The notes below the pieces were generated by a model, which was not told where the DNA came from, made no database searches, and saw only the letters and a program-made list of their open reading frames with translations. DNA of 64,000 nucleotides from assembly GCF_017745675.1 (NCBI RefSeq), contig NZ_JAFLJM010000009.1, positions 1 through 64,000 of the forward strand, in the 5' to 3' direction. Source of the DNA: Alkalihalobacillus sp. BA299. GTDB lineage: Bacteria > Bacillota > Bacilli > Bacillales > Bacillaceae_F. This document shows, one piece after another, positions 43,632-52,575 of the stretch (the first letter of the stretch is position 1; the number at the start of each line of letters is the position of its first letter). Both the position numbers and the translations under genes were made by a program.

Positions 43632-45077
43632 ATGGTACAAGCAAAGATAGAATCGGAACAAAAGTTATTTATCAATGGGGAGTGGAGAAAAGCAAAAGAG
43701 TATACTCCCCTATACTCTCCTTATTCTGGGGAGGAAATTTCGAAGGTCCCAATGGCATCGTTACAAGAAACAGAGGATGCCATTGAAGCTGCGGTACAGG
43801 CACAGGCTGCAATGCGAATGTTAACAGCCTATGAGCGTAGTGAGATCCTATATAATCTTGTAAATCTATTAAAACAAAACTATGACAGAGCAGCTGTGCT
43901 TATTGCCCTAGAAGCTGCGAAGCCGATTGGGACAGCAAAAGCTGAGGTTGATAGGACAATTCAAACATACAAATTTGCGGCACAGGAAGCGAGCCAATTA
44001 TTTGGAGAAACGATACCGCTTGATGCTGCGCCTGGTGGACAAAACCGGCTAGGGTATACAAAACCTGAGCCGCTAGGTGTCATTGGGGCGATTACACCGT
44101 TTAATTTTCCTATGAATCTCGTCGCTCATAAAGTGGGGCCAGCGATTGCAACAGGGAACACGATCGTATTAAAACCAGCTTCGCAAACACCGTTATCGTC
44201 TTTTTTCTTAGCTGAATTATTACACGAAGCAGGACTGCCAGCGGGTGCATTAAACGTCATTACGGGCAGCGGGCGTGTTGTTGGTGATCATATTGTCACT
44301 CATGAGAAGGTGAAGATGATCACGTTTACAGGAAGTCCTGAAGTTGGCAAGCAAATTCGCGAGCGCGCTGGTTTGAAGCGAGCCACACTTGAACTTGGTT
44401 CGAACTCGGCAGCGATTGTAGATGAGGATACAGAGATCGATCGAGTGATTGGTCGTTGTGTGCAAGGAGCATTTAGTTTTCAAGGACAAGTTTGTATTTC
44501 TTTACAGCGGGTCTATGTTCACGAGAATATATATGATGCGTTTGTAGAAAAGTTTATTCAAGAAACGAAAAAGCTTACGATTGGCGATCCTCTAGATGAG
44601 AAAACAGACGTTTCTGCGCTGATTTCAAAAGGTGATGTAGATCGTGCCTTAGCCTGGATCAATGAGGCGAAGGATCGAGGAGCGACAGTGGTTACAGGAG
44701 GAAAGGCAGAAGGGAATATTCTTTTACCAACTGTAATTGTAAACGCTTCATCTCAATTGAAGGTTTCTTGCCAGGAAGTATTTGCTCCGATTGTAGTGAT
44801 CAATCCAGTGTCTTCGGTGGAACAGGCTGTTGAAGAGGTCAATAATTCACGATTCGGGCTGCAAGCAGGGATTTATACAAGAGATATTCAAAAAGCCATG
44901 TGGGTTTCTGACCGCTTAGAAGTAGGCGGGGTCATGATAAATGATATCCCAACATTTCGCGTAGACAATATGCCATATGGTGGTGTAAAAGAAAGTGGTA
45001 CAGGCCGTGAAGGCATTAAATATGCAGTGAAAGAAATGACAGAGACAAAGCTTGTAGTAGTTAATAACAACTACTAA
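43632..45077 (+). CDS. Aldehyde dehydrogenase, ELGSN (lactaldehyde/semialdehyde) subgroup, copy 1
   Basis: 481 residues. NAD site IGAITPFNFPMNLVAHKVGP, catalytic Glu in ATLELGSNSAAIVDED (GS-N instead of the usual GG-K), catalytic Cys in FQGQVCISLQRVYVHENIY, and SCQEVFAPIVV and PYGGVKESGTGREGIKYAV. The subgroup includes GapN-like, lactaldehyde, phosphonoacetaldehyde and malic-semialdehyde enzymes with small polar aldehydes. The paralog at 59581 is very similar and lies in the presumed carnitine unit. GGAGGGTGTTT precedes ATG 43632. A cre-like TGTAAACGCTTCA sits inside the gene at 44738-44750 and could act as a CcpA roadblock. Placed between the ThDP enzyme and the Tct transporter. Confidence 0.9.
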   Translation: MVQAKIESEQKLFINGEWRKAKEYTPLYSPYSGEEISKVPMASLQETEDAIEAAVQAQAAMRMLTAYERSEILYNLVNLLKQNYDRAAVLIALEAAKPIGTAKAEVDRTIQTYKFAAQEASQLFGETIPLDAAPGGQNRLGYTKPEPLGVIGAITPFNFPMNLVAHKVGPAIATGNTIVLKPASQTPLSSFFLAELLHEAGLPAGALNVITGSGRVVGDHIVTHEKVKMITFTGSPEVGKQIRERAGLKRATLELGSNSAAIVDEDTEIDRVIGRCVQGAFSFQGQVCISLQRVYVHENIYDAFVEKFIQETKKLTIGDPLDEKTDVSALISKGDVDRALAWINEAKDRGATVVTGGKAEGNILLPTVIVNASSQLKVSCQEVFAPIVVINPVSSVEQAVEEVNNSRFGLQAGIYTRDIQKAMWVSDRLEVGGVMINDIPTFRVDNMPYGGVKESGTGREGIKYAVKEMTETKLVVVNNNY

Positions 45078-45110
45078 GAGCAATTCACCACATTTCTAGG
45101 GGGCTCGAAC

Positions 45111-45542
45111 ATGATACAGTGGCGTGAGCGTTATGTATATCTATTCATGATCGTCTTTTGTTTGGTTATATTCTTTATCATCCCTAGTCAAGTTCAGGAA
45201 GGTGGGCCGCGAATTGCCCCCTATATTGCACTGGGAATTATCGCTTTAACATCAGTTGTATGTTTTGTTAGGTGTTTGCGGGGAGAAGAGAAAATCATTA
45301 CTTTCCCTAAGAAGGTTCTATCGATACTTGGTCTGATCGTCCTTCTTTACGGTATTTACATTTTTGCGATAGATATCTTTGGCTATTTTGTATTAAGTGT
45401 TTTGTTTATTGCAGTAGTGTTGTGGATTTTAAAGGTAACAAAGGTCAAAATTCTATTAATTTCAACCCTTGTTCCATTATTTGTTTACTTATTACTAGGC
45501 GAATTATTAAATCTTAAGTTTCCAAATGGTTTGCTCATGTAA
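45111..45542 (+). CDS. tctB: Tripartite tricarboxylate transporter small subunit TctB
   Basis: 143 residues with four predicted membrane segments (about 10-28, 38-55, 70-92 and 95-135) and the TctB character: charged N-terminus, GPRIAPYIALGIIALTSVV, short loops. ATG 45111 behind AGGGGGCTCG. tctA follows 21 bases later and tctC behind that, so the unit is a complete TTT system, here in the order B-A-C instead of the common C-B-A. Confidence 0.82.
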   Translation: MIQWRERYVYLFMIVFCLVIFFIIPSQVQEGGPRIAPYIALGIIALTSVVCFVRCLRGEEKIITFPKKVLSILGLIVLLYGIYIFAIDIFGYFVLSVLFIAVVLWILKVTKVKILLISTLVPLFVYLLLGELLNLKFPNGLLM

Positions 45543-45563
45543 CGTTACTAGGGAGGTGAAATA

Positions 45564-47093
45564 GTGGGTGCTGATATTCTATCTGGACTGGAAATGATGT
45601 TCCAGCCTCAGCATGTCATATTAGTTTTTTTGGGAGTAATGCTAGGTACGATGCTGGGGGCGATACCAGGACTATCTTCAACGATGGGAATTGCCTTATT
45701 GCTTCCTATTACATTTACGTTAAGCCCAGTTGCTGCGATCGCCATGCTGACCGCTATGTATAAAGGTGGATTATTTGGTGGAAGTATTTCTTCTATTTTA
45801 TTTAATGCACCAGGTACATCTGCAGCTGCTGCCACGGGAATAGATGGTTATCAATTAACTAAACAAGGGAAGTCAGGGAAAGCGATACGGATGGCGCTGA
45901 TTGGTTCGTCTGTCGGTGATTTAATCGGTTGTATAACCTTAATCTTACTTGCTGGTTTAATTGCCAAGGCTGCCTTGATGTTTGGACCACCGGAATATGT
46001 CGCTATTATTTTATTTGCCTTTACTATGGTCTTAGGGGTTGCAGAAAGAGCCTTAATGAAAGGGTTTCTAGCACTAGGGATTGGGATCTTAATTTCAACA
46101 GTTGGATATGATCCAGTGACTGGTGTTCCCCGTTTCGAATTTGGTTCGATGGAAATGTCATCTGGTTTTTCTTTGATCGCCGTATTGATAGGACTTTTGG
46201 CTGTGCCGGAAGTATTTAGGCAAATTGAAGATGTCATTCGCGAAAAAATCAAGGATCACAAAGAAAAGAAAGCAGAGCAAAAAGTGGATGTACAACTAGG
46301 AGATTCAAAACTGACTTGGAAAGAAGTGAAGGGAACAAGGAAGGTGTTGTTTACTTCTGCCGGTATCGGAACATTTATTGGCGCCCTTCCCGGACTTGGA
46401 CCGACCATTGCTGCATTTATGGGATACCGCTCTGGTAAGAAAATATCCAAAGATCCAAATTACGGAAAAGGCTCTCTTCATGGAGTTGCTGCCCCAGAAG
46501 CCGCTAACAGTGCTGTAGCTAGTGCGAATTTAATTCCGCTACTTGCACTTGGTATTCCGGGCGATGTTGAAGCTGCTTTAATCTTAGGGGCATTAACAAT
46601 TCAAGGGATCACACCTGGTCCGCAAATATTTGTGAATAATGGTGCGATCGTCTATGGGATTTATGCTGGGATGATCATGGCAATTATCATGAACTTTGTT
46701 TTTAATTGGTACTTTGTAAAAGGGGTTGTCAAAGTAAAGAACATTTCAATTAGTGTAATGATCCCAATCATATTGGTGTTATGTATTGCTGGGACCTTTG
46801 GCTACAACCAAAACATTTTCGATATTAAGGTTATGTTTGTGTTTGGTTTGATTGGATATATCTTAAATAAGTTCGGTATTCCAACAACTGCACTTCTGAT
46901 CGGTTTTATTTTAACTCCGATATTTGAACGTTCTTTACGTCAAACGTTAGCACTTTCAGATAACGGGCTTTTGATGTTTTTGGAAAGACCGATTGCTTTA
47001 GTTTTTATCGCGATTACATTAGTTACAATTGTTAGTTATTTTATTAAATCAAGAGCTGAAAAGAGGAAGGATGAAAAATCTATAACTCTATAG
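45564..47093 (+). CDS. tctA: Tripartite tricarboxylate transporter large subunit TctA
   Basis: 509 residues, about 12 membrane segments, with family landmarks: VMLGTMLGAIPGLSSTMGIA, GGLFGGSISSILFNAPGTSA, GAALPGLGP-like FIGALPGLGPTIAAFMGYRS, VAAPEAANSAVASANLIPLL and ALGIPGDVEAALILGAL. Translocates di- or tricarboxylates with cation symport. The start is GTG 45564 after AGGGAGGTG. Conserved proline-glycine motifs are intact. Confidence 0.92.
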   Translation: MGADILSGLEMMFQPQHVILVFLGVMLGTMLGAIPGLSSTMGIALLLPITFTLSPVAAIAMLTAMYKGGLFGGSISSILFNAPGTSAAAATGIDGYQLTKQGKSGKAIRMALIGSSVGDLIGCITLILLAGLIAKAALMFGPPEYVAIILFAFTMVLGVAERALMKGFLALGIGILISTVGYDPVTGVPRFEFGSMEMSSGFSLIAVLIGLLAVPEVFRQIEDVIREKIKDHKEKKAEQKVDVQLGDSKLTWKEVKGTRKVLFTSAGIGTFIGALPGLGPTIAAFMGYRSGKKISKDPNYGKGSLHGVAAPEAANSAVASANLIPLLALGIPGDVEAALILGALTIQGITPGPQIFVNNGAIVYGIYAGMIMAIIMNFVFNWYFVKGVVKVKNISISVMIPIILVLCIAGTFGYNQNIFDIKVMFVFGLIGYILNKFGIPTTALLIGFILTPIFERSLRQTLALSDNGLLMFLERPIALVFIAITLVTIVSYFIKSRAEKRKDEKSITL

Positions 47094-47194
47094 TGTAACT
47101 GTATGAATGAATTCCATTTAGGGTGGTGATATACAGATACAATACAAAGGAGCAAAGCTATCAATCTCTAAAAAAAATTAGGAGGGTTATTGAA

Positions 47195-48232
47195 ATGCAA
47201 AAGATTATCAAGTTCTTGGCGGTAGCAATGTTAGTTTTATTCTTAGCAGCGTGTGGTTCTAAGGAGACTCAATCGGGAGATGAAAATGGAAATAATGAAG
47301 CTAGTAATGGAGGAGCATCTGAAGAGGAAGCAACTGATTCTGGAACTAGTTATCCAGAAGGACCAGTGACGTTCTATGTCCAATATTCAGCGGGTGGAGC
47401 CACTGATTTAGCATATAGACAATTTTTCTCTGTAGCTGAAAAATATTTAGGCGAAACAGTCGTAGTAGAAAATGTTACTGGTGGCGGCGGTACTGTTGGT
47501 TTAGCAGAACTAGCTAAACAAGAACCAGATGGATATACACTAGGAAATACGTCTTTGCAGCCGTTAACGATTACACCGCATAATCAAACCGTATCATATA
47601 CAGCAGATGACTTTTCATACATTGGCGGTTGGGGTAAATATCTTTACGGTATCGCGGTGAAAGCTGATGCACCTTATGCTGATTACTCTGAATTTTTAGA
47701 AGCATCACTTGAAAATCCGGGCATGGCATATAGTGATTCTGGTCCTGGCGGTATTACAACTCTAGGTATGATGATGCTAGATCAAGCAGAAGACAATGTA
47801 CCATCTTGGAAGAGTATTGGTTTTGATGGCGGGGGAGAAGCAATGTCTGCGTTACTTGGCGGGCACACTGCTTTTGGAATTAACAACCCTGGAGCCTATA
47901 AGAGTGGTTTAGAAAATGGTGATCTGCGATTACTTCTTTCTTTAAGTGACACAAGATGGGATTTGGCACCAGATACACCGACAGCAAGGGAAGTTGGATA
48001 TGACTTTGACATTACATCATGGTTAGCCTTTGGCGGTCCAAAAGGGTTACCTGATGAAGTTATCGAAGTGTGGAGCGATGTAATCCAAAAGACAATTGAA
48101 GACCCAGAATTTATTGAAGCAGCAGAAAATATGGATTTACCACTTGGTTGGATGCCTGGTGATGAATATGAAACAACAGTTAACGAAATGTATGGCGTCT
48201 ATGGTGAGCTCATTGAGCAATTGAATCAATAA
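47195..48232 (+). CDS. tctC: Tripartite tricarboxylate transporter solute-binding lipoprotein TctC
   Basis: 345 residues. Lipoprotein signal with lipobox LFLAAC (MQKIIKFLAVAMLVLFLAAC), an acidic Gly/Ser/Glu tether, then the TctC (Bug) fold: GPVTFYVQYSAGGATDLAYR, VENVTGGGGTVGLAELAKQE and FGGPKGLPDEVIEVWSDVIQ. These Bug-type proteins bind carboxylates by the two-carbonyl loop. The start ATG 47195 is set by TAGGAGGG just upstream; an open frame to 47123 has no signal. tctC is followed by a 30-bp perfect palindrome. Confidence 0.9.
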   Translation: MQKIIKFLAVAMLVLFLAACGSKETQSGDENGNNEASNGGASEEEATDSGTSYPEGPVTFYVQYSAGGATDLAYRQFFSVAEKYLGETVVVENVTGGGGTVGLAELAKQEPDGYTLGNTSLQPLTITPHNQTVSYTADDFSYIGGWGKYLYGIAVKADAPYADYSEFLEASLENPGMAYSDSGPGGITTLGMMMLDQAEDNVPSWKSIGFDGGGEAMSALLGGHTAFGINNPGAYKSGLENGDLRLLLSLSDTRWDLAPDTPTAREVGYDFDITSWLAFGGPKGLPDEVIEVWSDVIQKTIEDPEFIEAAENMDLPLGWMPGDEYETTVNEMYGVYGELIEQLNQ

Positions 48233-48257
48233 AAACTAAAGTATATAGTGTTGTGGG

Positions 48258-48287
48258 CAGGTATTTTATCGATCGATAAAATACCTG
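48258..48287. other. 30-bp perfect palindrome after tctC
   Basis: CAGGTATTTTATCGA is followed at once by its exact reverse complement TCGATAAAATACCTG (48258-48287), 15 bp per arm with no spacer. As RNA it would make a strong stem with a tetraloop. The downstream TTCATCCATTT is T-poor, so it may be a leaky terminator, an mRNA stabiliser, or a DNA operator for the following gene at 48325. Confidence 0.7.
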
Positions 48288-48324
48288 TTCATCCATTTAA
48301 GATTTTTAAAAGGTGGCGAAATAA

Positions 48325-49299
48325 TTGAAAGCAGTATTAGTAGATGATCAATCAAAAGAGTTGTATCTGGGAGATTTTGAAGATCCTAAGTGTGGAGAAA
48401 ATGAACTGTTGGTTTCCGTTAACGCAACTGCACTGAACCGTGCTGATTTACTTCAGAAAAAAGGACTATATCCACCTCCAAAAGGTGAATCTCCTATTCT
48501 AGGACTGGAAATGGCTGGTGTTGTTGAAAAGGTAGGAGCAAAAGTAAGTGATTGGAAAATTGGTGACCGTGTGTTTGCACTTCTTCCAGGCGGAGGATAT
48601 GCAGAAAAGGCACGGATTCCTGCGAGCATGGCCATGAGAATGCCAGAAAATTTTTCATTTGAAGAGGCTGCAGCAATTCCTGAAGCCTACTTAACGGCTT
48701 ACTTAAAGCTGATCCAACTTGGAGAATTGCGTGAAGGCGAGACAGTACTCATCCATGCCGGAGCGAGCGGGGTCGGAACAGCAGCGATTCAATTAGCAAA
48801 AGAGATGGGAGCAACATCGATCGTTACCGCTGGAAGCGCAGAAAAGTTGGAAGCATGTAAATCCCTTGGTGCTGACTATACGATCAATTATAAGGAAGAA
48901 ACATTTTCTGAGCGAGTGCTCGACATTACAGACGGCAAAGGTGTTCAAGTCATCTTAGACTTTATTGGGGCATCGTATTGGGATGATAATGTTAAGTCGA
49001 TTGCAGTAGATGGCAGATGGATCATTATTGCTGCTTTAGGTGGTTATCAAAAGGAAATTAATCTACGAGATATTTTAATGAAAAGAATTCGGATTAAAGG
49101 TTCGACACTCCGTTCCAGGACAATTGAGGAAAAAGTAAAACTCACTCAAGACTTTTATAACTTCTCATCTGCTCGCTTCGAGGATGGCAGGCTAGTACCT
49201 GTGATTGACACTGTCTTTGGCTGGGCGGAAGCGGAAGCTGCGCATAAGTATCTAGAGGACAATAAAAATATCGGAAAAGTTATTTTGAAAATCGGTTAA
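48325..49299 (+). CDS. NAD(P)H-quinone oxidoreductase, zinc-free MDR (PIG3/QOR type)
   Basis: 324 residues. Seen: VNATALNRADLLQKKGLYPP, PILGLEMAGVVEKVG, GDRVFALLPGGGYAE, PEAYLTAYLKLIQLG and nucleotide-binding HAGASGVGTAAIQLAKEMGA; no zinc ligands. The PIG3 group reduces quinones or enones with NADPH. The start is TTG 48325 with AAAAGGTGGCG. It lies between tctC and a zinc alcohol dehydrogenase in the presumed IclR-controlled operon. The native substrate cannot be told from sequence. Confidence 0.88.
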   Translation: MKAVLVDDQSKELYLGDFEDPKCGENELLVSVNATALNRADLLQKKGLYPPPKGESPILGLEMAGVVEKVGAKVSDWKIGDRVFALLPGGGYAEKARIPASMAMRMPENFSFEEAAAIPEAYLTAYLKLIQLGELREGETVLIHAGASGVGTAAIQLAKEMGATSIVTAGSAEKLEACKSLGADYTINYKEETFSERVLDITDGKGVQVILDFIGASYWDDNVKSIAVDGRWIIIAALGGYQKEINLRDILMKRIRIKGSTLRSRTIEEKVKLTQDFYNFSSARFEDGRLVPVIDTVFGWAEAEAAHKYLEDNKNIGKVILKIG

Positions 49300-49328
49300 C
49301 TACAAAAGAAGGGATGTTGATCGTTTTA

Positions 49329-50345
49329 ATGTCAATGAAGGGAATTGTCTTACGTAAAAATGATAATCAAGTAGCTGTCGAAACACTGCCCATCCCTCAA
49401 GTGGGGGATGAGCAGGTATTGGTCAAAGTGATCTTCACTGGAATTTGCGGTACAGATATTAAACTACTAAAAGGCCAATACCATTTAAGGGAAAATATCG
49501 AGAAAGTGGTTGTCGGACATGAGTTTGTCGGAACCGTAGTCGAACTTGGAGCCTCCGTCGAAAATGTAAAAAAAGGTGACCGTGTCACCGCTCAGCCAAC
49601 GATGCGTTCATGTGGGACATGTCAATATTGCCTAACAGGTCAATTTAATTTGTGCAAGGACCGAATTCGAATTGGATTTGATTCAGATGGTAGTTTTGCG
49701 GAATATATTGTCCTTCATAAGGATCAAATCTATCACCTCCCTTATCAGATCAGTGACGATGCAGGAGCAATGATTGAGCCTTTAACGGTAGCAGTGAGAG
49801 CTGTGTATAAAGCAAAAATCAAACCAACGGATACAGTATTAATTACGGGTCCTGGAACAATTGGATTACTCACTCTGTTGGTTGCTAAACAACACGGATG
49901 CAGAACATTAGTCTGCGGGACAAAAATGGATCAAAAGAAATTGAAAATCGCATCAGCTATTGGAGCGGATAAAGTGTTCATTAATGATCAATGGAAAGAA
50001 GAAATCGGGACTGAAAAGATTTCAATTGTGTTTGAGTGTGCTGGACATGAAAGTGCCGTTAATATGGGGCTCGAACTGATTGAACCAAAAGGACAATACA
50101 TTCAAGTGGGAACCAAATCATCGAAAATCGAAGTCGATTTTATGGCCGTAGCTTATAAAGAATTAAGAATTACGGGCAGTATTGCCGCGGTTCGCGAAGA
50201 TTGGATCCATGCGATTGAATTAATGGTTCAATGTGAGGACAAAGCACAGCTACTGATTGATAAAATCTATCCATTAGACAAATGGGAAACGGGTTTGGAA
50301 TCGCTTCTCAATAATGGAGGACCGAAAATTCTTCTACAACCTTAA
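49329..50345 (+). CDS. Zinc-dependent alcohol/polyol dehydrogenase (MDR)
   Basis: 338 residues. Catalytic zinc ligands Cys in FTGICGTDIKLLKGQYH, His-Glu in VVGHEFVGTVVELG, structural zinc cysteines in SCGTCQYCLTGQFNLCKDR, then cofactor site ITGPGTIGLLTLLVAKQHG. Closest in style to sorbitol/threonine dehydrogenases. The start is uncertain: ATG 49314, TTG 49317 and ATG 49329 share one frame; AAGAAGGG ends at 49313, so 49329 is chosen for the homologous N-terminus MSMKGIVLRK although the spacing is long. An SDR follows after 16 bases. Confidence 0.87.
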   Translation: MSMKGIVLRKNDNQVAVETLPIPQVGDEQVLVKVIFTGICGTDIKLLKGQYHLRENIEKVVVGHEFVGTVVELGASVENVKKGDRVTAQPTMRSCGTCQYCLTGQFNLCKDRIRIGFDSDGSFAEYIVLHKDQIYHLPYQISDDAGAMIEPLTVAVRAVYKAKIKPTDTVLITGPGTIGLLTLLVAKQHGCRTLVCGTKMDQKKLKIASAIGADKVFINDQWKEEIGTEKISIVFECAGHESAVNMGLELIEPKGQYIQVGTKSSKIEVDFMAVAYKELRITGSIAAVREDWIHAIELMVQCEDKAQLLIDKIYPLDKWETGLESLLNNGGPKILLQP

Positions 50346-50361
50346 GTGAGGAGGTGGAGTT

Positions 50362-51120
50362 ATGGAGTTACATCTAAAAGGAAAAAACGTACTTATTACT
50401 GGAGGCTCGAAAGGAATCGGCAAAGCAATCGCTTCGTCTTTTATCGAAGAGGGGGCCAATGTAGCGATTATGGCCCGCTCAAATGAAGGGTTAGAACAAG
50501 CCAAAAAAGAGCTGAAAGATGTGTATACAATTCAAGTCGATGCAATGGATCAATCGGAGAGAGTCAGAGCTTTTGTCGACTATGTAGAGAAATTCGGAAC
50601 GATTGATATTTTAGTAAATAACGTCGGTGGAAGTAATGGGACAACCGTTTATGAAACACCGCTCGAACAATTTGAAGAAGCTATCAATCTAAATTATTAT
50701 ACCGCCGTTCATTTTAGCAAACTGGCTCTGCCAATTATGAAAGAACAACAGTCAGGATGCATTATTAATATCTCCTCGATTACAGGCAGGGAGTCAGGCG
50801 GCAAGCCAACCTATAATAATGCAAAAGCAGCAATGATTAGTTTTACGAAAGCATTAGCAGACGAGGTTATTAAAGAAGGAATTCGTGTGAATTCCGTTGC
50901 ACCTGGTGCACTCTTGCATCCCACTGGCAACTGGCAGAAACGACTAGAGCAAAATCCTGACAAAATTAAAGCATATGTTCAGCAAATGATCCCAGCAGGC
51001 AGGTTTGGCACTGTTGAAGAAGTAGCAAATGTTGTTCTTTTTTTAGCCTCGGAAAAAGCCTCTTGGGTATCCGGTGCTACGATCAATGTCGACGGCGGCC
51101 AATCAAGAATGAATATGTAA
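50362..51120 (+). CDS. Short-chain dehydrogenase/reductase (SDR)
   Basis: 252 residues. VLITGGSKGIGKAIASSFIE (cofactor glycine loop), DILVNNVGGSNG, catalytic Ser in IINISSITGRESGGKP and Tyr/Lys in TYNNAKAAMI; WVSGATINVDGGQ ends it. There is no acidic residue after beta-2 (VAIMARSNEG with Arg), which points to NADPH. GAGGAGGTGGAG precedes ATG 50362. A second SDR with a different cofactor pattern follows, so the pair may act on the same carbon in different steps. Confidence 0.9.
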   Translation: MELHLKGKNVLITGGSKGIGKAIASSFIEEGANVAIMARSNEGLEQAKKELKDVYTIQVDAMDQSERVRAFVDYVEKFGTIDILVNNVGGSNGTTVYETPLEQFEEAINLNYYTAVHFSKLALPIMKEQQSGCIINISSITGRESGGKPTYNNAKAAMISFTKALADEVIKEGIRVNSVAPGALLHPTGNWQKRLEQNPDKIKAYVQQMIPAGRFGTVEEVANVVLFLASEKASWVSGATINVDGGQSRMNM

Positions 51121-51180
51121 CGACGAGAACTTACGCGTTCATTGAAGAACCAACATTTAATATAATAGGATGTGAAAGGA

Positions 51181-51942
51181 ATGGAACTATCAGATCGAAT
51201 TACGGTGATTACAGGTGGAGCCCGAGGAATTGGTGCTGAAATAGCTGCTGAGCTAGCAGCCCAGGGTGCAACACTAGTATTAACAGATATCATTGAGGAT
51301 GAACTACAAAAAACGGTTGAAGATTTCAAGGGAAAAAATGTAAAAGTTGAAGGAGTCACGCTTGACGTAGGTAATGAGCAACAAGTGATCGACGCCTTCA
51401 AATATATCGGTGAAAAATACGGCACAATTCATATCCTGATCAACAATGCTGGAATTTCTCCAAAAGTCAATGGAAAGCGCCGCAGCACTCACGAAATCCC
51501 GCTAGATGAGTGGGAAAGTGTCCTAAATGTCAATTTGACGGGTACATTTTTGTGCACGAGGGAAAGCCTGCCTTATATGCAACGCGGCGGGTGGGGCCGC
51601 ATTGTTAACATTTCCTCACTAGCGGGACGAACAAGCGGCAGAATTGCCGGCTCTCATTATTCAGCCTCTAAAAGCGGAATGGGCGGTTTTACCCGGACGG
51701 TTGCCTCGGAATATGGCTCATACGGAATTACCGCAAATTGTATCGCCCCGGGCAGAATTGAGTCCCCAATGACCAAGACGGCCACAGAAGAGGCGAACCA
51801 AAAATTTATTAGTGAAATCCCGGTTGGTCGCTCTGGGACCCCAAAAGAGGTGGCATCCCTAGTATCCTACCTCTGTTCCGAAAAAGCTGGTTATATCACC
51901 GGAACTACTGTAGATATAAACGGCGGTATTTTTATGGTGTAG
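51181..51942 (+). CDS. Short-chain dehydrogenase/reductase (SDR), NAD-type
   Basis: 253 residues. ITVITGGARGIGAEIAAELA, LVLTDIIEDE (Asp after beta-2, NAD preference), ILINNAGISP, Ser in IVNISSLAGRTSGR, Tyr-Lys in HYSASKSGMGGFTRTVASEY and GRIESPMTK. GGATGTGAAAGGA places the start at ATG 51181 over GTG 51172. Base use is richer in GC towards the end than in its neighbours, and an interrupted region with regulator and transposase fragments begins only 14 bases after its stop. Confidence 0.9.
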   Translation: MELSDRITVITGGARGIGAEIAAELAAQGATLVLTDIIEDELQKTVEDFKGKNVKVEGVTLDVGNEQQVIDAFKYIGEKYGTIHILINNAGISPKVNGKRRSTHEIPLDEWESVLNVNLTGTFLCTRESLPYMQRGGWGRIVNISSLAGRTSGRIAGSHYSASKSGMGGFTRTVASEYGSYGITANCIAPGRIESPMTKTATEEANQKFISEIPVGRSGTPKEVASLVSYLCSEKAGYITGTTVDINGGIFMV

Positions 51943-51955
51943 GTAGAGGGGATTT

Positions 51956-52222
51956 GTGGCCAGGGCGGGGGATGGATTGTTGGGAGACGATGAGTATGGG
52001 GAAATTCCTGAAGGGATGGTCCCCCTAAGCGTTCCTGCACAAAAGTATGCAGTCATTGAGTTCCGTGGACATGCATCCCAAATTTATCATGTATATCCTC
52101 ATTTGCATCAGTGGGTTGATGAAAATGGATATAAGAGGGTGTCAGAGAGGTGGAAACTTGAAATTTATTCTAAATGGTCAAAATCTAAAGATCATGTCCA
52201 TCTTTGCGAACCGATGTTTTAG
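51956..52222 (+). pseudogene. GyrI-like effector-binding domain fragment of a MerR/AraC-type regulator
   Basis: 88 codons open from GTG 51956. From residue 20 the pattern MVPLSVPAQKYAVIEFRGHA, IYHVYPHLHQWVDENGYKRV, LEIYSKWSKSKDHVHLCEPM follows the GyrI-like small-molecule domain at the C-terminus of BmrR/Rob-type regulators, including the conserved Glu near LEIY and the terminal CEP strand. No DNA-binding domain precedes it and the frame has no ribosome binding site, so it is the 3' remnant of a truncated gene. Confidence 0.65.
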
Positions 52223-52369
52223 ATTTAGGGAGTTTGAAATAAGAAGCAAGGGGACAGTTCGAGACCAGTGAAAAAGTCCAGTCAAAAAGCAGCTATTAGT
52301 AATGATAGCGTTAAAATACGCGTAAAAAAATCCTCTTAAACCCTGTTATAATAGGGATTTCAACAGAAT

Positions 52370-52430
52370 AAAGCCCCCATAACTGGTATATATAAGTGCG
52401 ACCAAATATCAACCAATAAGGGGGCTTTTT
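52370..52430. other. Hairpin with T-run at the left of the IS1182-like fragment
   Basis: AAGCCCCCATA and TAAGGGGGCTT form an outer stem around a 35-base loop, followed by TTTT. It directly precedes the transposase fragment at 52432, where IS1182-type elements commonly carry a terminator-like stem in front of the transposase gene to block read-through. Confidence 0.55.
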
Positions 52431-52431
52431 C

Positions 52432-52566
52432 ATGCTACGATTTGAACCAAAGTAATTAAGATTTCACTCTGTATTATATAATAAAATTCCAGAAAATCAT
52501 ATGCTAAAAAAGATTTCTAGAGTAGTGGATTTCAGCTTTACTAATGGTTTACTTGAGGACACATAA
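52432..52566 (+). mobile_element. IS1182-like transposase N-terminal fragment, stop-interrupted
   Basis: Frame from ATG 52432: MLRFEPK, a TAA at 52453-52455, then FHSVLYNKIPENHMLKKISR and VVDFSFTNGLLED up to TAA 52564-52566. This is the N-terminal domain of IS1182/DDE transposases (P-E-N-H-x-L-x-K-I, V-D-F-S-F). A full protein would be about 450 residues, so the rest is lost. It joins a piece of another IS family 10 bases on. Confidence 0.65.
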
Positions 52567-52575
52567 ACGCCAAAT

